From Kocuria dechangensis (lineage in GTDB: Bacteria; Actinomycetota; Actinomycetes; Actinomycetales; Micrococcaceae): a stretch of 64,000 nucleotides of DNA. Shown piece after piece: positions 42,967 through 52,400 of the stretch. A model generated the notes under the pieces. It did not search any database. It worked only from the letters and a program-made list of their open reading frames with translations, and was not told the origin of the DNA. The position numbers and the translations under genes are program-made. Numbering within the stretch: position 1 is the stretch's first letter; every line of letters begins with the position of its first letter. The stretch is from NCBI RefSeq assembly GCF_014636775.1, contig NZ_BMEQ01000016.1, positions 29,323 to 93,322 of the forward strand. Reading direction: 5' to 3'.

Positions 42967-44214
42967 ATGGACTCCTCCACCCCCCAGAACTACTTGGCCG
43001 TCATCAAGGTCGTCGGAATCGGCGGCGGCGGCGTCAACGCCGTCAATCGGATGATCGAGGAGGGTCTGCGCGGCGTCGAGTTCATCGCGATCAACACGGA
43101 CGCGCAGGCCCTGCTGATGAGCGACGCCGACGTCAAGCTCGACGTCGGCCGCGAGCTGACCCGCGGGCTCGGCGCGGGCGCCAACCCCGACGTCGGGCGC
43201 CAGGCCGCCGAGGACCACCACGAGGAGATCGAGGAGGTCCTCAAGGGGGCGGACATGGTCTTCGTCACCGCCGGCGAGGGCGGCGGCACCGGCACGGGCG
43301 GCGCGCCCGTCGTGGCCCGCATCGCCCGCTCCCTGGGCGCCCTGACCATCGGCGTGGTCACCCGGCCCTTCACCTTCGAGGGCCGTCGCCGCTCGAACCA
43401 GGCCGAGAACGGGATCGAGACCCTCCGCGACGAGGTCGACACCCTGATCGTCATCCCGAACGACCGGCTGCTGTCCATCTCGGACCGCAACGTCTCCATG
43501 CTCGACGCCTTCAAGTCCGCGGACCAGGTGCTCCTGTCCGGCGTGCAGGGGATCACCGACCTGATCACCACCCCCGGGCTGATCAACCTCGACTTCGCGG
43601 ACGTCAAGTCCGTCATGCAGGGCGCCGGCTCCGCCCTCATGGGCATCGGCTCGGCGCAGGGCGAGGACCGCGCGGTCAAGGCCGCCGAGCTCGCCATCGC
43701 CTCCCCGCTGCTGGAGGCCTCCATCGACGGCGCGCACGGCGTGCTGCTGTCCATCCAGGGCGGGTCCGACCTCGGGCTGTTCGAGATCAACGAGGCCGCC
43801 CGCCTGGTGCAGGAGGTGGCCCACCCCGAGGCCAACATCATCTTCGGCGCCGTCATCGACGACGCCCTGGGCGACCAGGCCCGCGTGACCGTCATCGCCG
43901 CCGGCTTCGACTCGGTGAGCCCCGAGACCAACGCCAACAACACCAACGCCGCAGCCCAGCAGGCCGCCACCACCCGAGCGGCCTTCGGCTCCGGCGCGGC
44001 CCAGCCCGCCGGCGTGGGCCGCTCCCCGCAGCGCGGCGGCGCCCCGGCCTTCGCGCAGCCCTCGGCCCAGCAGAAGTGGTCGCAGCCGGCCGCCAACGAC
44101 GACGTCCCGGACGACGCCGGGTTCGACGTGGACCTGCCCGCCGAGGCCGAGACCGGCGCCCCGGCCGGCGCCGCCCGCAAGGACGCGCTGGACTTCCCCG
44201 ACTTCCTGAAGTGA
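42967..44214 (+). CDS. ftsZ: Cell-division GTPase FtsZ
   Basis: FtsZ is the tubulin-like GTPase whose filaments form the Z ring. The 415 residues show the nucleotide-binding [15 protein letters not shown], the tubulin signature GGGTGTG at residues 105-111, the synergy (T7) loop NLDFADV at 207-213, and a conserved core to about residue 320. An Ala/Gln/Pro-rich linker and a C-terminal peptide LDFPDFLK complete it; the peptide binds SepF and other partners in Actinobacteria, and sepF lies downstream. The SD before ATG 42967 is weak (GAGTTAGG), so leader structure may matter. A strong terminator follows the gene. Confidence 0.98.
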   Translation: MDSSTPQNYLAVIKVVGIGGGGVNAVNRMIEEGLRGVEFIAINTDAQALLMSDADVKLDVGRELTRGLGAGANPDVGRQAAEDHHEEIEEVLKGADMVFVTAGEGGGTGTGGAPVVARIARSLGALTIGVVTRPFTFEGRRRSNQAENGIETLRDEVDTLIVIPNDRLLSISDRNVSMLDAFKSADQVLLSGVQGITDLITTPGLINLDFADVKSVMQGAGSALMGIGSAQGEDRAVKAAELAIASPLLEASIDGAHGVLLSIQGGSDLGLFEINEAARLVQEVAHPEANIIFGAVIDDALGDQARVTVIAAGFDSVSPETNANNTNAAAQQAATTRAAFGSGAAQPAGVGRSPQRGGAPAFAQPSAQQKWSQPAANDDVPDDAGFDVDLPAEAETGAPAGAARKDALDFPDFLK

Positions 44215-44221
44215 GGTCCCT

Positions 44222-44259
44222 CCCGGGGGCGGGCGCGGAGCACCGCGCCCGCCCCCGGG
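44222..44259 (+). terminator. Terminator of ftsZ
   Basis: A perfect 17-bp stem (left arm CCCGGGGGCGGGCGCGG, 44222-44238; right arm 44243-44259) with an AGCA loop begins 8 bases after the ftsZ stop. A second 20-base palindrome (arms GCCGCCCCCG) follows at 44270-44289. Confidence 0.85.
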
Positions 44260-44326
44260 TGCATTAAGCGCCGCCCCCGCGGGGGCGGCTGGAGCACGCG
44301 CGGCCCGTGACGGCAGGGTCCACGAC

Positions 44327-44409
44327 AGCACGGCCGGTGACAGCACGGCCGGCAGACGAGTACGGCCGGCAGACGAGCACGGCCGGCAGACGAGCACGGC
44401 CGGTGACGG
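44327..44409. repeat. 17-bp tandem repeat array upstream of pgeF
   Basis: Units of AGCACGGCCGGCAGACG start at 44342, 44359 (one change, AGTACGG) and 44376. Shorter relatives AGCACGGCCGGTGAC flank them at 44327 and 44393. Each unit contains the palindrome CGGCCG. The array ends about 20 bases before the pgeF start and 6 bases before its SD. Confidence 0.85.
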
Positions 44410-44430
44410 CGCAACAGGAGGCGGAGCACG

Positions 44431-45162
44431 GTGTTCTGGTGGCACGAAGAGGTCGGGCAGGGCGTGCGCGTGGCGTTCACCCACCGCGGGGCCGGCAACC
44501 TGGCCCTGCACACCGGCGACGACCCCGCCGCGGTGCGGGCCCGGCGGGCCGCGCTGGAGCAGGCCATGGGCGTGCCCGGCGGCTCGCTGCTGTTCCTCGA
44601 CCAGGTGCACGGCACCGACGTCGTCGACGCGGACGACCCCGTCCGGCCGGCGACCCCCAGGGCGGACGCCGCCGTCTCCGTGACCGGCGCACCCCTGGCG
44701 GTGATGGTCGCCGACTGCGTGCCCGTCGTCCTCGTGGGCGAGGGTCCGGTGGGCCCCGTCACCGGCGTGGCCCACGCAGGCCGGAGGGGCCTGCTCGACG
44801 GCGTGCTCGAGCGCGCGGTCGAGCGGCTGCGGCACCGCGGGGCGCAGGACGTCACCGCGTGGATCGGCCCCTCCATCTGCGGGGCCTGCTACGAGGTGCC
44901 CGAGACCATGCGGGAGGAGTCCGCGCGGCGGATCCCGGCCGTGGCGGCCACCACCTCGTGGGGCACCCCCGCGCTGGACCTCCGGGCCGGCGCGCGGGAG
45001 CGGCTCGGCTCCCTCGGCGTCGCCCTCGCCGACCCCGACGGCTCCCCGGGGCCCGCGTGCACCCACGAGAACGAGAGGCTCTCCTCGCACCGCCGCGATC
45101 CCGGCTCCGGGCGGATCGTGGGGCTCGTGTGGCGCGCCGGCGGCACGGAGGGCGACGCGTGA
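44431..45162 (+). CDS. pgeF: Purine nucleoside phosphorylase / peptidoglycan editing factor PgeF (YfiH)
   Basis: This multicopper-oxidase-like (laccase-domain) protein belongs to the YfiH family, found as a zinc-dependent purine nucleosidase/phosphorylase and, in E. coli, proposed to remove wrongly charged peptidoglycan precursors. The 243 residues carry the conserved DQVHGTDVVD (His60), MVADCVPVVL (Cys96) and VAHAGRRGLLDGV (His115), which form the metal site, plus IGPSICGACYEV. It sits between ftsZ and yggS, its usual place. AGGAGG (44416-44421) is 9 bases before the GTG. The yggS GTG overlaps the stop. Confidence 0.92.
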   Translation: MFWWHEEVGQGVRVAFTHRGAGNLALHTGDDPAAVRARRAALEQAMGVPGGSLLFLDQVHGTDVVDADDPVRPATPRADAAVSVTGAPLAVMVADCVPVVLVGEGPVGPVTGVAHAGRRGLLDGVLERAVERLRHRGAQDVTAWIGPSICGACYEVPETMREESARRIPAVAATTSWGTPALDLRAGARERLGSLGVALADPDGSPGPACTHENERLSSHRRDPGSGRIVGLVWRAGGTEGDA

Positions 45163-45950
45163 GCGGCGCCCCGGGCCCGGCGCTGCCCGGCCCCGCCGAC
45201 CAGGACCCGCGGACGCGGGAGCTGGCCGCGGCCCTCGAGCGCGTCCGCGCCCGGATCGAGGCCGCCGCCGCCCGCCGCACGACCGGGTCGGGCGTGCCGC
45301 GGCTGATCGCCGTCACCAAGTTCTTCCCCGCCGCCGACGTCGTGCGCCTGCACCGGCTCGGCGTCACCGACGTGGGTGAGAACCGGGACCAGGAGGCCGC
45401 CGCCAAGGCCTTCGAGGTCCGAGGTCTCGTGGACGGGCCCCTCGACTGGCACTTCATCGGCCAGCTCCAGTCCAACAAGGCGAAGTCGGTCGTCCGCTAC
45501 GCCTCGTGGGTGCACTCCGTGGACCGCGCCTCGCTCGTCACCGCCCTCGGCCGGGCCGTGCAGCGCCACCGGGAGGCCATGGCCGCGGGGGAGGCCGAGC
45601 CGGGCCCCTGCGCCGCGGCGGACCTCACCTGCCTCGTGCAGGTCTCGCTGGACGCCGAGGAGCACCGCGGCGGCGCCCTGCCCGAGGACGTCCTGCGCCT
45701 CGCCGAGCAGATCGCCGCCACGGAGGGCCTGCGCGCGGGCGGGGTCATGGCGGTCGCCCCGCTGGGCGCCCCGCCGGGGCCCGCCTTCGAGCGCCTCCAC
45801 GAGATCTCGCAGCGGCTCCGGGCGTCCCTGCCGGACGCCACGGCCGTGTCCGCGGGCATGAGCCAGGACCTGGAGGAGGCCGTGGACCACGGGGCCACGC
45901 ACGTGCGCGTCGGCTCGGATGTCCTCGGCCCCCGGCCGCCCGTACGATAG
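45159..45950 (+). CDS. PLP homeostasis protein (YggS family)
   Basis: YggS/PLPBP proteins bind pyridoxal 5'-phosphate without known catalysis and buffer vitamin B6 in the cytoplasm. The 263-residue product has the PLP lysine (Lys54) in [63 protein letters not shown] and the phosphate-binding [30 protein letters not shown] 45159 overlaps the pgeF stop (GTGA). The gene stands in the dcw cluster in most Gram-positive bacteria. Confidence 0.95.
   Translation: MSGAPGPALPGPADQDPRTRELAAALERVRARIEAAAARRTTGSGVPRLIAVTKFFPAADVVRLHRLGVTDVGENRDQEAAAKAFEVRGLVDGPLDWHFIGQLQSNKAKSVVRYASWVHSVDRASLVTALGRAVQRHREAMAAGEAEPGPCAAADLTCLVQVSLDAEEHRGGALPEDVLRLAEQIAATEGLRAGGVMAVAPLGAPPGPAFERLHEISQRLRASLPDATAVSAGMSQDLEEAVDHGATHVRVGSDVLGPRPPVR
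45943..45948 (+). promoter_or_regulatory. -10 box of sepF
   Basis: TACGAT overlaps the end of yggS and predicts a leader of about 105 nt for sepF. No clear -35 is seen. Confidence 0.4.
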
Positions 45951-46059
45951 CTTGGTGGACGGCCCGGCCGCGCCTCCCGCACCACCCGAGGCGCGCGGGC
46001 CGAGGATCTTGGACCTTCCCCCACCGCCGACATCCGCACAGAACAGTCAAGGAGAGCAC

Positions 46060-46581
46060 ATGGCCGGAGCGTTGCGCCGCACCATGATCTATCTCGGCCT
46101 CGCCGAGACGGACGAGGACTACGACGACGCCCCCGATCGCGAGGAGCAGCGCTCCTCCGCCGTGGTGCGCGAGGAACCGCGCGAGACCCGCGCGCAGGAG
46201 TCCACGGCCGTCGCCGTGCCCCGCCGGCCGGCCGAGTACCGGGCGCCCGTCACCCCCATCAAACGCGCCTCCAGCTCTCGAGAGGACAGCTCGACCTTGC
46301 GCACCATCACCACGGTCCACCCCCGCTCCTACAACGACGCGAAGTCGATCGGCGAGGCGTTCCGGGAAGGCACTCCCGTCATCATGAACGTCTCGGACAT
46401 GGGGGACGCCGAGGCCAAGCGCCTGGTCGACTTCTCCGCCGGGCTCGTCTTCGCCCTCCACGGATCCATCGAGCGCGTGACCGGCAAGGTCTTCCTGCTC
46501 ACCCCGTCCTACGTGGAGGTCGTCGGCCACCCCGCCGGCGGCGACGAGGCCGACGGGGCCGACGACGACCAGGAGGACTGA
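46060..46581 (+). CDS. sepF: Cell-division protein SepF
   Basis: SepF bundles FtsZ filaments and anchors them to the membrane. In Actinobacteria, which lack FtsA, it is the main tether. The 173 residues begin with the amphipathic membrane-targeting helix [14 protein letters not shown], pass through a disordered linker, and end in the globular SepF core: [52 protein letters not shown] and [18 protein letters not shown] (46049-46054) precedes the ATG at 46060. It shares the cluster with its partner ftsZ. Confidence 0.97.
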   Translation: MAGALRRTMIYLGLAETDEDYDDAPDREEQRSSAVVREEPRETRAQESTAVAVPRRPAEYRAPVTPIKRASSSREDSSTLRTITTVHPRSYNDAKSIGEAFREGTPVIMNVSDMGDAEAKRLVDFSAGLVFALHGSIERVTGKVFLLTPSYVEVVGHPAGGDEADGADDDQED

Positions 46582-46590
46582 GGTCTCCCC

Positions 46591-46881
46591 ATGGAGCTGC
46601 TGCTCTCCGTGCTCTACCTGGCCCTGCACCTGGTGTACGTGGCCCTCCTCGCGCGCCTGGTCCTCGACTGGATCCAGATGTTCGCGCGCAACTGGCGGCC
46701 CCGCGGCGCCGCGCTCGTCGCGGCCTCGGTCGTCTACACGATCACCGACCCGCCCATGAAGCTCCTGCGCCGGCTCGTGCCGCCGCTGCGCTTCGGCGGG
46801 ATCGCCCTGGACCTCGGGTTCCTGATCCTGATCTTCGCGATCAGCATCATCCGGAGCATCGTCCGGACGATGCTGGTCTGA
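46591..46881 (+). CDS. YggT family membrane protein
   Basis: A 96-residue integral membrane protein of the YggT/Ycf19 family with two hydrophobic regions (LLLSVLYLALHLVYVALLARLVLDWI and LDLGFLILIFAISIIRSIV). Between them is the conserved ITDPPMKLLRRLVPPLRFGG loop. The function is unknown in Actinobacteria; position between sepF and divIVA is conserved and suggests an envelope role. GAGG lies 8 bases upstream of the ATG. Confidence 0.93.
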   Translation: MELLLSVLYLALHLVYVALLARLVLDWIQMFARNWRPRGAALVAASVVYTITDPPMKLLRRLVPPLRFGGIALDLGFLILIFAISIIRSIVRTMLV

Positions 46882-46886
46882 TCCCC

Positions 46887-46902
46887 GGCCCCCGCGGGGG
46901 CC
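46887..46902. repeat. 16-bp palindrome between yggT and divIVA
   Basis: GGCCCCCG followed by CGGGGGCC, 5 bases after the yggT stop. It may terminate yggT transcripts. A candidate -10 (TAACCT, 46909-46914) for divIVA follows it, inside the direct repeat CTGTAACC-TGTAACC. Confidence 0.45.
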
Positions 46903-46969
46903 ACACTGTAACCTGTAACCGGCCGGCCCCCGCCGCCGCGCCGGCCCCTGGACAAGGAGTGAAGCACCC

Positions 46970-47635
46970 ATGGCCCTGACCCCCGAAGACGTCATCAACA
47001 AGCGGTTCCAGCCCACCAAGTTCCGGGAGGGCTACGACCAGGACGAGGTCGACGACTTCCTCGACGAGATCGTCGTGGAGCTGCGCCGCCTGAACCAGGA
47101 GAACGCGGACCTCAAGCAGCAGCTCGAGGCCGCGGGACGTCCGGTCGCGCCCCGGGACACCACCCCCTCGCCGGTCTCCGAGCCGGGCCTCGCCGAGGCG
47201 CCCGCCGAGACCGTCGTCGCTCCCGTCCAGGAGCCTGCCACTGCCGTGGAGACCACCCCGGCCGAGGGCGTCACCGCGGCTCCCGCCGAGGCTGCCCCCG
47301 TCGGCGGCGCCGCGCAGTCGGCCGCCGGCGTGCTCGCCATGGCCCAGAAGCTGCACGACGACTACGTCGCCGAGGGCACCGCCGAGCGCGACCGCCTCGT
47401 CGCCGAGGGGCGCGCCCAGGCCGAGGAGCTCGTGGCCGACGCGCGGCGCACCCGCGAGGAGACCCTCGCGGCGCTGCAGGAGGAGGAGGCCGAGCTCGAG
47501 ACCCGCGTCTCCGGGCTGCGCACCTTCGAGAAGGACTACCGCGCCAACCTCAAGAACTTCATCAACGAGCAGCTCCTGGAGCTCGACACCGTCCCGTCCC
47601 TGGCGCCGGCACCGGCGCCGGCCGAGCAGGCCTGA
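46970..47635 (+). CDS. divIVA: Polar growth and division protein DivIVA (Wag31)
   Basis: DivIVA is a coiled-coil scaffold that senses membrane curvature and directs wall synthesis at poles and septa. The 221-residue protein begins with the crossed-loop membrane-binding N-terminus MALTPEDVINKRFQPTKFREGYDQDEVDDFLDEI. A first coiled coil ends near residue 55. A Pro/Ala/Glu/Thr-rich, probably disordered segment (about 57-115) contains several threonines that could be phosphorylated. A second long coiled coil runs to about residue 205. AAGGAG (46954-46959) precedes the ATG. A strong terminator ends the dcw cluster here. Confidence 0.96.
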   Translation: MALTPEDVINKRFQPTKFREGYDQDEVDDFLDEIVVELRRLNQENADLKQQLEAAGRPVAPRDTTPSPVSEPGLAEAPAETVVAPVQEPATAVETTPAEGVTAAPAEAAPVGGAAQSAAGVLAMAQKLHDDYVAEGTAERDRLVAEGRAQAEELVADARRTREETLAALQEEEAELETRVSGLRTFEKDYRANLKNFINEQLLELDTVPSLAPAPAPAEQA

Positions 47636-47670
47636 GCGCCCTCGCCGCACCAGCACGCCGAGCGGCGTCC

Positions 47671-47705
47671 GACGGAGGGACCGGCCACGTGCCGGTCCCT
47701 CCGTC
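47671..47705 (+). terminator. Terminator of divIVA / end of dcw cluster
   Basis: A perfect 15-bp stem (left arm GACGGAGGGACCGGC, right arm GCCGGTCCCTCCGTC) with the loop CACGT lies 36 bases after the divIVA stop. It separates the dcw cluster from lspA. Confidence 0.85.
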
Positions 47706-47817
47706 GTCGTCCCGCCCCGTCCCGTCCGCCCCGCGCGGCGGACGCGGTCCGGCGCGTGGCACCATGGTGCGGGGCCCCGAGCGGCCCCGCATCCCGACCC
47801 GGTCGACCGAGGAGAGC

Positions 47818-48468
47818 ATGAGCGAGCATCCAGAAGCCCCTGCGGAGGCGGCCCCGCCGCCGGCGCCCCGTCGCGGCGCCGTGTGGCTCGCCGCGGCCGC
47901 CGCCGTGCTCGTCTACGCCCTGGACCAGCTGACCAAGTGGTGGGTCGTGTCCACCATGGAGCTGGGGCAGGTGGTGCCGGTCGTCGACGGCCTGCTGTGG
48001 TGGCAGTTCATCCGCAACCCCGGGGCGGCGTTCTCCCTCGGCGAGAGCATCACCTGGGTGTTCACCCTGGTCATGGCCGTGGTCTCCGTCGTGATCGTCC
48101 TGGTCCTGCGCCGGGTCCGCTCCGCGGCGTGGGCGCTCGCCCTCGGCCTGGTGCTCGGCGGCGCGCTCGGCAACCTCACCGACCGGCTGCTGCGGGAGCC
48201 CGGCTTCGGGGTCGGCCACGTGGTGGACTTCATCGCCGTGCCGCGCTTCGCGATCTTCAACCTCGCCGACTGCGGCGTGGTGACCGGCGTCTCGCTCATC
48301 GTCCTCCTCACCCTCCTCGGCCGGGAGCCTGACGGCACCCGCAGCCGGGACCGGGACGGCGACCGGGACCGGGACGGCGCCCGGGACGGCGCGGGGAACA
48401 GTGCGGGGACCGGCGAGCAGGACGCGGCCCCCGCCGCCGAGCGCAGGGAGGGAGACCACCGTGGCTGA
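47818..48468 (+). CDS. lspA: Lipoprotein signal peptidase (signal peptidase II)
   Basis: LspA is a membrane aspartyl protease that cleaves signal peptides from diacylglyceryl-modified prolipoproteins. The 216 residues span four transmembrane helices. Conserved motifs are [41 protein letters not shown] (Asp137) and FNLADCGVV (Asp151), the last two holding the catalytic aspartates. A roughly 45-residue hydrophilic tail rich in Arg-Asp repeats ([17 protein letters not shown]) is unusual but probably dispensable. GAGGAG precedes the ATG. rluD begins 8 bases inside its 3' end, as in many Gram-positive bacteria. It is the target of globomycin. Confidence 0.96.
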   Translation: MSEHPEAPAEAAPPPAPRRGAVWLAAAAAVLVYALDQLTKWWVVSTMELGQVVPVVDGLLWWQFIRNPGAAFSLGESITWVFTLVMAVVSVVIVLVLRRVRSAAWALALGLVLGGALGNLTDRLLREPGFGVGHVVDFIAVPRFAIFNLADCGVVTGVSLIVLLTLLGREPDGTRSRDRDGDRDRDGARDGAGNSAGTGEQDAAPAAERREGDHRG

Positions 48469-49408
48469 GCCGACGCACGTCGAGGAGCGCTTCACCGTGC
48501 CCGCGGAGCTCGAGGGCCAGCGCGTGGACGCCGCCGTGGCGGCCCTCACCGGCCTCTCCCGGTCCGTGGCCGCGGGGCTGTGCGCCGAGGGCCTCGTGCT
48601 GCACCGGGACCGCCCGGTCGCCAAGTCCTTCCGCGTGGAGGCCTCCCAGACCCTCACCGTGCACGTGCCCGTCCCCGAGGACCCGTCGCAGATCGTGCCC
48701 CAGGTGGTCGAGGACTTCCGCGTGGTGCACCTGGACGACGACATCGTCGTCATCGACAAGCCGCCGGGGGTCGCCGCGCACCCGTCCCCGGGGTGGAAGG
48801 GCCCGACGGTCGTCGGCGCCCTGGCCGGGGCCGGGATCGCCATCACGACCTCGGGCGCTCCGGAGCGGAAGGGCGTCGTCCACCGGCTCGACGTCGGGAC
48901 GTCCGGGCTGATGGTGGTCGCCCGCACGGAGCGCGCCTACACGCTGCTCAAGCGCGCCTTCAAGGAGCGCACGGTCACGAAGGTCTACCACACGGTGGTC
49001 CAGGGCCTGCCCGACCCCCTGCGCGGCACGATCGACGCGCCCATCGGCCGCCACCCGGGCTACGACTGGCGCTTCGCGGTGGTCGACGGCGGGCGCCCGG
49101 CCGTGACGCACTACGAGGTGCTCGAGGCGTTCGGCCGCGCCGCGCTCGTGGAGGTGCTCCTGGAGACCGGGCGCACCCACCAGATCCGCGTGCACTTCGC
49201 GGCCCTGCGCCACCCGTGCTGCGGGGACCTCACCTACGGCGCGGACCCGGCGCTGTCCGCGGGCCTGGGCCTCACCCGCCAGTGGTTGCACGCCAAGCGG
49301 CTGGGCTTCGAGCACCCCGGGACGGGGGAGCCGGTCGAGTTCGAGAGCCCCTACCCGCCGGACCTCGCGTTCGCCCTGGAGACCCTGCGGGACGGCGGCC
49401 CGGCCTGA
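48461..49408 (+). CDS. RNA pseudouridine synthase, RluD/RluA family
   Basis: The 315-residue protein isomerises uridine to pseudouridine in rRNA or tRNA. It has an N-terminal S4-like RNA-binding domain ([23 protein letters not shown]) and the catalytic core with [16 protein letters not shown] and [14 protein letters not shown], where Asp144 is the nucleophile. [11 protein letters not shown] and [18 protein letters not shown] follow. The RluD branch modifies helix 69 of 23S rRNA in E. coli; the exact target here is not determined by sequence. A GGGAGGGAG SD inside lspA precedes the GTG, which overlaps the lspA stop by 8 bases. Confidence 0.92.
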   Translation: MAEPTHVEERFTVPAELEGQRVDAAVAALTGLSRSVAAGLCAEGLVLHRDRPVAKSFRVEASQTLTVHVPVPEDPSQIVPQVVEDFRVVHLDDDIVVIDKPPGVAAHPSPGWKGPTVVGALAGAGIAITTSGAPERKGVVHRLDVGTSGLMVVARTERAYTLLKRAFKERTVTKVYHTVVQGLPDPLRGTIDAPIGRHPGYDWRFAVVDGGRPAVTHYEVLEAFGRAALVEVLLETGRTHQIRVHFAALRHPCCGDLTYGADPALSAGLGLTRQWLHAKRLGFEHPGTGEPVEFESPYPPDLAFALETLRDGGPA

Positions 49409-49451
49409 CGGGGGCGCCCGCGGGCCCGGCGGCCCGGTCGGTGCGGGCGAC

Positions 49452-49457
49452 TACACT
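49452..49457 (+). promoter_or_regulatory. -10 box of a leaderless dnaE transcript
   Basis: TACACT ends 6 bases before the dnaE GTG at 49464, so transcription should start on the codon. No SD is present. Confidence 0.6.
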
Positions 49458-49463
49458 GGACGG

Positions 49464-52400
49464 GTGACGACGGCGACCGGCAAGAAGAGCTTCACCCACC
49501 TGCACGTGCACACCGAGTACTCGATGCTCGACGGTGCGGCGCGCCTCGACGACCTGTTCGAGGCGTGCCACGAGATGGGCATGACGTCCCTGGCGACCAC
49601 CGACCACGGCTACGTGTTCGGCGCCTTCGACTTCTGGAACAAGGCCAACGCGGCCGGGATCAAGCCCATCATCGGCGTGGAGGCCTACGTCACCCCCGGC
49701 ACCGCCCGCTCCGACCGCTCGCGCGTGAAGTTCGCCGACGGCGGCCGCGACGACGTCTCCGGCGGCGGCGCGTACACGCACATGACGCTGCTGGCGCAGA
49801 GCACGGAGGGCATGCAGAACCTGTTCCGCGCCTCCTCGCTCGCCTCGCTGGAGGGCCAGCTGTACAAGCCGCGCATGGACCGGGAGCTGCTCAACCAGTA
49901 CGGCAAGGGCCTCATCGCGACCACCGGCTGCCCGTCGGGCGAGGTCCAGACCCGGCTGCGCCTGGGCCAGTACCAGGAGGCCCGGGAGGCGGCCGCGGAG
50001 TTCCGGGACATCTTCGGCGCCGAGAACTACTTCTGCGAGCTGATGGACCACGGCCTGGCCATCGAGAAGAACGTCACGAGCGACCTGCTGAGGCTGGCCA
50101 AGGACCTCGGCCTCCCGCTGGTCGCCACCAACGACCTGCACTACACCCACGCCGAGGACGCGAAGTCCCACGCGGCGCTGCTGTGCGTGCAGTCCGGCTC
50201 GACCCTGGCGGACCCGAAGCGCTTCAAGTTCGACGCCGACGAGTTCTACCTGAAGTCCCCGGCCGAGATGCGCGAGCTGTTCCGGGACTTCCCGGAGGCC
50301 TGCGACAACACCCTGGAGATCGCCGAGCGCTGCCAGGTCGAGTTCGACACCTCCGCCAACTACATGCCGCGCTTCCCGACCCCCGAGGGCCACGACGAGA
50401 CCTCGTGGTTCGTCGAGGAGGTGGAGAAGGGCCTGCACTACCGCTTCCCCGGGGGCATCCCCGACGACGTGCGGAAGCAGGCCGAGTACGAGAAGGGCAT
50501 CATCATCCAGATGGGCTTCCCCGGCTACTTCCTGGTGGTGGCCGACTTCATCAACTGGGCGAAGAACAACGGGATCCGCGTCGGCCCCGGCCGCGGCTCC
50601 GGCGCCGGGTCCATGGTCGCGTACGCGATGCGCATCACCGAGCTGAACCCGCTGGAGCACGGGCTGATCTTCGAGCGCTTCCTCAACCCGGACCGCGTCT
50701 CGATGCCCGACTTCGACGTCGACTTCGACGACCGCCGCCGCTCCGAGGTGATCCACTACGTCACCGAGAAGTACGGCGACGAGCGCGTGGCCATGATCGT
50801 CACCTACGGCACCATCAAGGCGAAGCAGGCCCTGAAGGACTCCTCCCGCGTGCTCGGCTACCCCTTCTCCATGGGCGAGAAGCTCACCAAGGCCATGCCG
50901 CCGGACGTCATGGGCAAGGGCATCTCCCTCAAGGACGTCTACGACGAGAAGGCCAAGCGCCACGGCGAGGCCGAGGAGCTGCGGGAGATCCTCGGCCAGG
51001 ACCCCGAGGCCAAGAAGATCTTCGAGACCGCCCAGGGCCTCGAGGGGCTCAAGCGGCAGTGGGGCGTGCACGCCGCCGGCGTCATCATGTCCTCGCACCC
51101 GCTGATCGACATCATCCCGATCATGCGCCGCGAGCAGGACGGGCAGATCATCACCCAGTTCGACTACCCCACGTGCGAGGGGCTCGGGCTGATCAAGATG
51201 GACTTCCTGGGGCTGCGCAACCTCACGATCATCTCGGACGCCCTCGAGAACATCCAGCTCAACCAGGACGGCTTCGTGCTGGACCTGGAGCACCTGGAAC
51301 TGGACGACATGCCCTCGTACGAGCTCCTGGCCCGCGGCGACACCCTCGGCGTGTTCCAGCTCGACGGCGGGCCCATGCGCCAGCTGCTGAAGATGATGCG
51401 CCCGGACAACTTCGAGGACATCTCCGCGGTCATCGCCCTGTACCGGCCCGGGCCGATGGGCGCGAACTCGCACACCAACTACGCCCTGCGCAAGACCGGC
51501 CAGCAGGAGATCACGCCGATCCACCCGGAGCTCGAGGAGCCGCTCGCCGAGATCCTGAACACGACCTACGGCCTGATCGTCTACCAGGAGCAGGTCATGG
51601 CGATCGCGCAGAAGGTCGCCGGGTTCTCGCTCGGCCAGGCGGACATCCTCCGCCGCGCCATGGGCAAGAAGAAGAAGTCCGAGCTGGACAAGCAGTACAA
51701 GGGCTTCCACGGGGGGATGTCGGAGCGCGGCTACTCGGAGGGCGCGATCAAGGCCCTCTGGGACATCCTCCTGCCGTTCTCGGACTACGCGTTCAACAAG
51801 GCCCACTCCGCGGCGTACGGCCTCGTGTCCTACTGGACGGCGTACCTCAAGGCGCACTACCCGGCCGAGTACATGGCCGCGCTGCTCACCTCGGTGGGCG
51901 ACGACAAGGACAAGCTGGCCCTCTACCTCACCGAGTGCCGGCGCATGGGCATCACGGTGCTCCCGCCGGACGTGAACGAGTCGGCCCTGAACTTCACCCC
52001 GGTGGGCACCGACATCCGCTTCGGCATGGGCGCGGTGCGCAACGTGGGCGCGAACGTGGTGACCGCCATGGTGGAGGCCCGCGAGGAGAAGGGCGCGTTC
52101 ACCACCTTCAACGACTTCCTGGCCAAGGTGCCCGCGGTCGTGTGCAACAAGCGCACCATCGAGTCCCTGGTCAAGGCCGGCGCCTTCGACCGCCTCGGCC
52201 ACACCCGCCGCGGGCTGGTGCTGTGCCACGAGGAGGCCGTCGACGCCACGGTGGCGGTGAAGCGGCAGGAGGCCGCCGGCCAGTTCGACCTGTTCGGGGG
52301 GATGGGCGCGGACGACGACCCCACCACGTCCCTCACCGTCGCCGTCCCGGACGTCCCCGAGTGGGACCGCAAGGACCTGCTCGCCTTCGAGCGGGAGATG

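Noticed and set aside
44327..44409. CRISPR array
   Set aside because: Units are only 17 bp and contiguous with no unique spacers, and no cas genes are present.
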